The translations under genes and the position numbers were made by a program. This document shows, piece by piece, positions 55,120-59,622 of a DNA stretch of 59,622 nt (its first letter is position 1; every line of letters begins with the position of its first letter). The stretch is taken from contig JBEBHJ010000014.1 of assembly GCA_040081075.1 (NCBI GenBank), forward strand, positions 1-59,622, written 5' to 3'. The DNA is from JANJUB01 sp040081075. Its GTDB lineage: Bacteria > Armatimonadota > Fimbriimonadia > Fimbriimonadales > Fimbriimonadaceae. The notes under the pieces were generated by a model. That model had not been told where the DNA came from and ran no database searches. It saw nothing but the letters and a program-made list of their open reading frames with translations.

Positions 55120-55151
55120 GGCGGTTGTACAATAGGCTTATTGAGGCCTAT

Positions 55152-56474
55152 ATGGATTTTACTTTAGCTATCTTACTAGGCGGTTTGGTTTTGTTAGGAG
55201 TTCTCCTAATTCCCGTAATCGTCGCTCGATTTTTGACCACGGTTGACGCTGGAACCATTCGGTTGGTTACGGGCCGAGGAAAGACGACGGTGTACAAAGG
55301 CCCTGGCAAAGCCATTGAGATCCCCATCTTTACAACCGGAACAACTATCCCAGCTAAAGCCATCAATATTGACCTTGAAGTTGCGGATCAGACGGCCGAC
55401 GTTGATCGCAACGGTCAACCTCGTCCGATCAAAGTGCGCGTGTTGGCAAGCGCCATTGTAAGCGTTGGCGATAGCAACGAGATGATCCAAACGGCGGCAA
55501 ACCGCTTTTTCTCGAAGCCCGTTCCCGAGCAAACCAGTACTCTCACCGACCTGCTCACCTCTACTGGTCGACGCGCCATAAACTTGCTTCACCACGATGA
55601 GCTTTTTAACTCGCGAGTTGGTAGCTATGATGAGGGAGCAACCGCAATTCCGGTGAAGCCGGGGATCCCGGCCGAGGAAGACGACCGGCTCGCCATTATC
55701 ATCAAGAGCTCGTGCTCTCGCGAACTTCAAGATTTGGGTCTTGTCTTCAACTCCCTGAACATTAAGGAAGTACAAAGCGAAGTCGCTGAGGCTCGTCGTC
55801 GACAAAGTGCAGTTGAAGCAAAAGCCAACGCCGATATCGTCACGGCGGATCAAGAGCGCCGCGCCAAAGAAGCCCAACTCGGAGCGGAGCAAGCGGTCAA
55901 CGACAAGATGCGCGACCTTGACCGTCGCCGAGCCGATAACGCTGCCCAAATTGCGGAAGCCGAAACCGCGAAACAAGTGATGCTCGGCGGATTGCGCGAG
56001 GCCGAGCTAAGGGCGACCCAGATTGCCAAAGCCACCGCTGATTCCGAGCAACTGAAAATCCAAACCGTTGCCGCGGCCGAGGCCGAAGCGATGCGAATCC
56101 GGATGCTCGCCGCTGCCCAAGCCGATGCGATCCGCCTGGTAAATGATGCCCTCGCCGCAGGTGGGAACGGATATCTTAAGCTCAAGCAACTCGAAATGCT
56201 TCCCGCCATCGCTCCCCGCATTGCCGATGCTCTGGCCGAGGCGAAAATGGTTACGTTTTCATCCGATGGACAAGGCGCGCCCTCTGGAACCGTGGATCAA
56301 ATCTCAAACGTGATTCAGATGGTCTTGGCAACTCAACTCGTGCAAAACACACCGTTGTCCAATGCTTCATCCAAGCCTGATCAACCACTTGAACAACCAG
56401 CACCGACCCCCAAACCACCCGTAAAGGCGGTTGTCCAAGCCAACCCACCACCCATACCAACACCGGAGAGCTAG
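55152..56474 (+). CDS. Flotillin-like SPFH-domain protein (YqiK type)
   Basis: A 440-residue protein. An N-terminal helix (FTLAILLGGLVLLGVLLIPVIVARF) is followed by an SPFH/Band 7 domain (about residues 30-200, RLVTGRGKTTVYKGPGKAIEIP), then a long Ala/Glu/Arg coiled coil (about 205-350, EVAEARRRQSAVEAKANADIVTADQERRAKEAQ) and a Pro-rich tail. Flotillins form membrane-associated oligomers affecting membrane fluidity and protein sorting. I use ATG 55152, with TTGAGG 5 bases upstream; the TTG at 55125 is in frame. A 6-bp hairpin (ATAGGC...GCCTAT, 55132-55151) covers the edge of this site. Confidence 0.88.
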   Translation: MDFTLAILLGGLVLLGVLLIPVIVARFLTTVDAGTIRLVTGRGKTTVYKGPGKAIEIPIFTTGTTIPAKAINIDLEVADQTADVDRNGQPRPIKVRVLASAIVSVGDSNEMIQTAANRFFSKPVPEQTSTLTDLLTSTGRRAINLLHHDELFNSRVGSYDEGATAIPVKPGIPAEEDDRLAIIIKSSCSRELQDLGLVFNSLNIKEVQSEVAEARRRQSAVEAKANADIVTADQERRAKEAQLGAEQAVNDKMRDLDRRRADNAAQIAEAETAKQVMLGGLREAELRATQIAKATADSEQLKIQTVAAAEAEAMRIRMLAAAQADAIRLVNDALAAGGNGYLKLKQLEMLPAIAPRIADALAEAKMVTFSSDGQGAPSGTVDQISNVIQMVLATQLVQNTPLSNASSKPDQPLEQPAPTPKPPVKAVVQANPPPIPTPES

Positions 56475-56476
56475 TC

Positions 56477-57526
56477 ATGCTCGAAACCTTGCTCATGGCG
56501 GCCTTGGTTCCACGTTGGGCCGAGCGGCCGCTCCTTAAAGGCAAGCAAATGGACAGTGAGCCAGTCCTGTTTATCCAGCAGGCCGGATCGGCGGTGGCGA
56601 CGGGGAGATTGGTGTTTACGCCAACTAAGCCGCCCATCTTGCGTTCGCCCGATCTCGACGTCACTTATAAGGAAGGCATTGACTATCGCTGGAAACCGGG
56701 GTCAAGCACGATTGAACTGATCGAAGGGTCGCAAATTCCGTTCAAAACTCACGCCGAAATGGTGCCGCCAAAAGGTAGCGCGAACACGCTCATGGGTGTT
56801 CTCTTTTCGGAAGGACGGTATTTTCATGATTTGCAGGTGCTGGCGAGCTATCCCCATAAGGATAGTTGGCCTCTGAAAAGTCCACCAACTCAAGGTGGCT
56901 TGATTCGAACCCTTGCCCGGTTACGAGCCAAGAATCCCCTCAAAATCGTTGCGCTGGGCGATAGCATCACGGAAGGGTACAACGCTTCTGGTTTTGCCAA
57001 GAGCTTAGCTCCACCCCACCAGCCGGCCTATCCTGGATTGGTCGCCGAAATTTTGCAAAAGAGATTTAGCTCAAAAGTGACGTTGGCCAATCTGGGAGTC
57101 GCCGGGACTACCGCCGATTGGGGACTGACTCAGGTTCCGAAACTTGCGGAAGAGAAACCTGACTTAGTGATCTTGGCCTTTGGTATGAACCACAGCCAAG
57201 CCGGACCCGAGTTCGAGGACGTCATGCGAAAACTGTGTGAAGCTGTAAAAACCGCGTGCCCCAACGCCGATCTCATCCTCGTCGCCTCTATGACCGGCAA
57301 CCCCATCGCCTTTCCCACCGAGCGATTCATCGGCTATCGCCATGCCCTGAGCAATCTAGTTTCCTCGAAGATTTCGCTTGCCGATGTCACCACCCCGTGG
57401 CTCGAACTGCTCAAGCACAAAAACTTCTCTGATATCAGCGGTAATAACATCAACCATCCCAACGATTTTGGCCACCGGCTATATGCCGAAGTCATCTGCC
57501 AACTGTTACACTCGAACGCCAGATAA
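56477..57526 (+). CDS. SGNH/GDSL hydrolase family protein
   Basis: A 349-residue protein. Residues about 1-150 form a beta-rich N-terminal domain (RLVFTPTKPPILRSPDLDVTYKEG). The SGNH hydrolase domain has block I ALGDSITEGYN (catalytic Ser), block II NLGVAGTTADWG, block III AFGMNHSQAG (in place of the usual GxND) and block V with catalytic Asp/His in INHPNDFGHRLYA. Likely an esterase or carbohydrate deacetylase. The initial MLETLLMAALVPRWA is a weak signal. It starts two bases after the flotillin stop. Confidence 0.88.
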   Translation: MLETLLMAALVPRWAERPLLKGKQMDSEPVLFIQQAGSAVATGRLVFTPTKPPILRSPDLDVTYKEGIDYRWKPGSSTIELIEGSQIPFKTHAEMVPPKGSANTLMGVLFSEGRYFHDLQVLASYPHKDSWPLKSPPTQGGLIRTLARLRAKNPLKIVALGDSITEGYNASGFAKSLAPPHQPAYPGLVAEILQKRFSSKVTLANLGVAGTTADWGLTQVPKLAEEKPDLVILAFGMNHSQAGPEFEDVMRKLCEAVKTACPNADLILVASMTGNPIAFPTERFIGYRHALSNLVSSKISLADVTTPWLELLKHKNFSDISGNNINHPNDFGHRLYAEVICQLLHSNAR

Positions 57527-57564
57527 GTGCGCTGAAAATGGAAACAAACTGACCGCCGATGCCG

Positions 57565-57570
57565 TAAGAT
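57565..57570 (+). promoter_or_regulatory. -10-like TAAGAT for a leaderless start
   Basis: TAAGAT ends 8 bases before ATG 57579, with no Shine-Dalgarno. Confidence 0.3.
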
Positions 57571-57578
57571 GAAAAAGC

Positions 57579-58808
57579 ATGAATTTACGTTGGGGATTTC
57601 TCGGGTTGAGCGCGGCACCGCTTTGGTATGGCCTAAACACTCCGCCCGCTCGGCCCATCGCCACCGATCCCATTGGGGAACTGATCCAACGCCTTGATCA
57701 AGGCGAAGTCACGCTCAACTTTCACCCGAAGCGTGGGTATCTCGACTCGCTTCTAAAGGAGTTGAACATCAACCCCAACTCTCAGGTGCTGGTGTTTTCG
57801 AAAACCAGCTTACAGCTCGACTACATCAATCGAAAAACACCCCGAGCCCTGTATTTTAATGATCGAAACTATGTTGGATGGATACCTGGCGCCCCGCTGA
57901 TTGAAATTATGACGATTCATCCCGAAAAGGGCATTCTCTTCTACACGATTCGGAATCAACAATTGACCAAGCCCCGATTCGACCCCAATCCGGGGCAGTG
58001 CTTTCAGTGCCATGGGCGCCGAAACGAATATCAAACGCCGCTTCTCATTGCTCAATCATCGTTTGTCGCCCCCAGCGGATATCCGCAGATCTTCGCGCGC
58101 ACCGTTAGCGCCACGCCTGATGTGCCGATGGAAGATAGATGGGGCGGTTGGTATGTGAGCGGAACGCACGGAAAGGCCCGACATCGGGGCAACGAAGTCG
58201 CCATTGGCGAGGGCGAGAGTTTCAAGCACGACTTCGAAAAGGGTGCCAATGTCACCGATTTGAACGGCTATTTCGATACGTCGGGTTATATCACCCCGCA
58301 CTCCGATATCGCCGCCCTCTTGGTGGTAGAACAGCAGATGGACATCCAAAACACGCTCACCAGCACGAGTAACCAGGTGCGCCAGATTCAGGCCTTGCAA
58401 AAGAATGGTCAACTGACGGCTGAAGCGCAGAAGGAACTGGCCACTCAATGCGAATACCTGGTCGCCGCCCTACTGGGTGATGGCGAAGCCAAGCTGAGCG
58501 CCGCGGTCAAAGGAACCAGCACCTTCGCTGAAACCTACAGCCAGTCCTCTCCAGCAAGCAAAGACGGCCGCCGCCTCAGCGAACTCGACCTGAAAACCAG
58601 AGTTCACAAATACGGCTGCAGCCCGCTGATCTACTCTAATGAGTTCAAAGCCATGCCCCAAATCGCGCAAACGCAGGTGTTGCGACGGATTGCCGAGGTG
58701 GTAAAGGGCGAAAAGGACTACCGCCACCTGAAACGAGCAGATCGAACGGCTATCCGTGAGATTCTAACCGACACGCTCCCCGAGTTCGCGGCGATTGCCA
58801 AAAATTAG
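57579..58808 (+). CDS. Exported mono-heme (CXXCH) protein of unknown function
   Basis: A 409-residue protein. The N-terminus (MNLRWGFLGLSAAPLWYG) may be an export signal. One heme c site, CFQCHGRRNEYQTP, lies near residue 148, after FYTIRNQQLTKPRFDPNPGQ. The surrounding domain (RALYFNDRNYVGWIPGAPLIEIMTIHPEKGILFYTI) and MEDRWGGWYVSGTHG occur in a family of uncharacterised proteins with a single heme. The C-terminal ~180 residues are helical (QALQKNGQLTAEAQKELATQ). A role in periplasmic electron transfer or oxidation is inferred only from the heme motif. Confidence 0.72.
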   Translation: MNLRWGFLGLSAAPLWYGLNTPPARPIATDPIGELIQRLDQGEVTLNFHPKRGYLDSLLKELNINPNSQVLVFSKTSLQLDYINRKTPRALYFNDRNYVGWIPGAPLIEIMTIHPEKGILFYTIRNQQLTKPRFDPNPGQCFQCHGRRNEYQTPLLIAQSSFVAPSGYPQIFARTVSATPDVPMEDRWGGWYVSGTHGKARHRGNEVAIGEGESFKHDFEKGANVTDLNGYFDTSGYITPHSDIAALLVVEQQMDIQNTLTSTSNQVRQIQALQKNGQLTAEAQKELATQCEYLVAALLGDGEAKLSAAVKGTSTFAETYSQSSPASKDGRRLSELDLKTRVHKYGCSPLIYSNEFKAMPQIAQTQVLRRIAEVVKGEKDYRHLKRADRTAIREILTDTLPEFAAIAKN

Positions 58809-58952
58809 CTCCCCTCTCGTTGTTCTGCATGTTCATGCCAGAAAAGGGAGTAGTGAGTTTTGATTTCCCTCCGCCAGCAGGGTGCGCGGGACAAACGATC
58901 TTAAACACCGGGGTATCGCATACGGTCGATCCTAGCATCGGCTGCTTTCGGA

Positions 58953-58958
58953 TAGAAT
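58953..58958 (+). promoter_or_regulatory. -10-like TAGAAT for a leaderless start
   Basis: GGATAGAAT ends 6 bases before GTG 58965, with no Shine-Dalgarno. Confidence 0.45.
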
Positions 58959-58964
58959 GGGATT

Positions 58965-59336
58965 GTGAAGAACCTGCTTTCTCGCAGGATCATGTCAAAG
59001 TGGGAGTCCGCCGGGTGCCTTTGCGCGCTTTCTAGCGCGTTTTTCCTTATTGTGGGGCTTGCGGGGCTCTATGCTACCAAGCTTAGTTGGTGGGGCGCGG
59101 GAGTTGTCTGCTGTGTTGGCTCGCTCGGAATCATAGCCGCCATCATGATTTGGCGGCGCAATCGTTACGGATTGCTCGCGGCTTCGGTGCTTTCTTTTGT
59201 CTGGTGCGTTTTCGCACTGGTATGGGGGTGGAAAGGGCCGCAAGACTTGATCTCCGGCATCCCTCCATTCCTGTTTTCTCTTGCGGCCTTCTTGTTGTTT
59301 CGGTCTCCCGAAAGACTTGATGATGATCCAGCCTGA
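58965..59336 (+). CDS. Small four-helix membrane protein, uncharacterised
   Basis: A 123-residue protein with four hydrophobic helices: LCALSSAFFLIVGLAGLYA, AGVVCCVGSLGIIAAIMIW, YGLLAASVLSFVWCVFALVW and GIPPFLFSLAAFLLF. Positive residues (RRNRYG) lie in the middle loop and an acidic tail (ERLDDDPA) ends it. GTG start with TAGAAT at leaderless spacing. No family recognised. Confidence 0.62.
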   Translation: MKNLLSRRIMSKWESAGCLCALSSAFFLIVGLAGLYATKLSWWGAGVVCCVGSLGIIAAIMIWRRNRYGLLAASVLSFVWCVFALVWGWKGPQDLISGIPPFLFSLAAFLLFRSPERLDDDPA

Positions 59337-59436
59337 GTGACAGCGGAACTGTGCATCTTGAAGCTAGGTCACGTTCGAGTCTAAAGTTTTGCAAGGGAAG
59401 TTCTCTGCCAAAGCGCCACACACCCAGGGGGATTGT

Positions 59437-59592
59437 ATGGCGCGAGTGCGCGCAGCTCACAAAAGTCTTGTTGGGGTTGAAAAACGCTTTGTTGAGGCGC
59501 AAGAACGCCTTGTTGGGGTTGAAGAAAGCGATTTTGGGGCGCAAGAAGTCTCTGTTGAGGCGCAAAAACGCCAGCTCAGATCGGCATTTTAG
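59437..59592 (+). CDS. Possible small protein made of heptad repeats
   Basis: A 51-codon frame from ATG 59437, with AGGGGG about 7 bases upstream, that reads through the 21-bp tandem repeat as seven-residue units (SLVGVEK, RFVEAQE, RLVGVEE, SDFGAQE, VSVEAQK). The regular charged/hydrophobic pattern could form a short coiled coil. The minus strand is also open, so coding is uncertain. Confidence 0.25.
   Translation: MARVRAAHKSLVGVEKRFVEAQERLVGVEESDFGAQEVSVEAQKRQLRSAF
59465..59569. repeat. Five-unit 21-bp imperfect tandem repeat
   Basis: Five consecutive 21-base units from GTCTTGTTGGGGTTGAAAAAC onward, alternating a GGGGTTGAA form with a G(A/G)GGCGCAA form. The period is a multiple of three, so frames pass through without stops on both strands. 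It lies in the otherwise empty final 286 bases. Confidence 0.85.
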
Positions 59593-59622
59593 GTTCCAAA
59601 TAGGCATAATATGGGCCCGCAA

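Noticed and set aside
58820..59035. 71-codon plus-strand frame before the last membrane protein
   Set aside because: It overlaps the better-supported gene at 58965 and contains its promoter element; no domain or start signal.
59465..59569. CRISPR array
   Set aside because: The units are contiguous without spacers, so this is a tandem repeat and not a CRISPR.
59143..59622. Minus-strand frame through the tandem repeat running off the window
   Set aside because: It overlaps a supported membrane-protein gene antisense, and its openness follows from the 21-base period.

Overview
The window is a gene-dense bacterial chromosome segment of about 52 protein genes. No rRNA, tRNA, insertion sequence, prophage or CRISPR array is recognisable. 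Two outer-membrane beta-barrel genes indicate a diderm envelope. The combination of alternative complex III with an A2-type caa3 oxidase, a fused heme A synthase/heme O synthase, a PilB-HDOD-PilT block, a VanW protein and many genes that look leaderless suggests an Armatimonadota (Fimbriimonadales-like) aerobe. That assignment is inference from gene content and was not tested by a search.

Layout. 1-3.2 kb: 3' part of a bacterial alpha-2-macroglobulin gene followed by a vanW gene. 3.2-9.9 kb: phosphate acquisition, with an alginate-export-type barrel gene divergent from an O/P-type porin, then pstS-pstC-pstA-pstB; a Pho-box-like direct repeat lies in the divergent promoter region. 9.9-14.6 kb: a lone CoA-transferase A subunit and the minus-strand operon pilB-HDOD-pilT. 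14.7-19.5 kb: sufCD, a DinB-like gene, accD-accA (minus) and a TfoX-N gene. 19.5-21.7 kb: cassette A, two secreted proteins behind a promoter containing seven CTTT units. 21.7-36.4 kb: one large plus-strand respiratory operon, ctaAB fusion - actABCDEF - small membrane protein - sco - coxBAC - cox4, with most genes overlapping their neighbour. 36.4-39.3 kb: guaB (minus) and a rhamnulokinase. 39.35-41.4 kb: cassette B, a diverged second copy of cassette A with the same promoter layout. 41.5-50.7 kb: E1 alpha dehydrogenase, a double-FHA protein, a BNR-repeat protein, two unknowns, a CBM9-like protein, smpB and a two-domain FKBP lipoprotein. 50.7-59.6 kb: sucD, aquaporin, several unknown or secreted proteins, an NfeD-flotillin pair, an SGNH hydrolase, a mono-heme protein, a small membrane protein and a 21-bp tandem repeat.

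How the parts fit together. The 21.7-36.4 kb operon encodes a quinol-to-oxygen electron path (ACIII, then cytochrome c domains, then caa3) together with its heme A and copper assembly factors. The pst locus and two porins form a phosphate (or anionic substrate) uptake unit.

The most novel element is the duplicated cassette A/B. The first gene in each has an N-terminal beta-rich region and a hydrophobic-strand His-Gly ... Cys layout like clan CD (caspase/gingipain-type) peptidases. The second is a PepSY-like secreted protein with a C-terminal membrane anchor. Both promoters share a TTTTGCAAAA palindrome, a CTTT microsatellite and a perfect TATAAT 6-7 nt before the start codon.

Caveat. Five genes are interrupted by six apparent frameshifts, all in the same direction (one base missing) and mostly repairable by adding one C or G to a short C/G run. 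Consensus deletion errors are the simplest explanation. The only gene-poor stretch near 300 bases is the last 286, which holds the tandem repeat.
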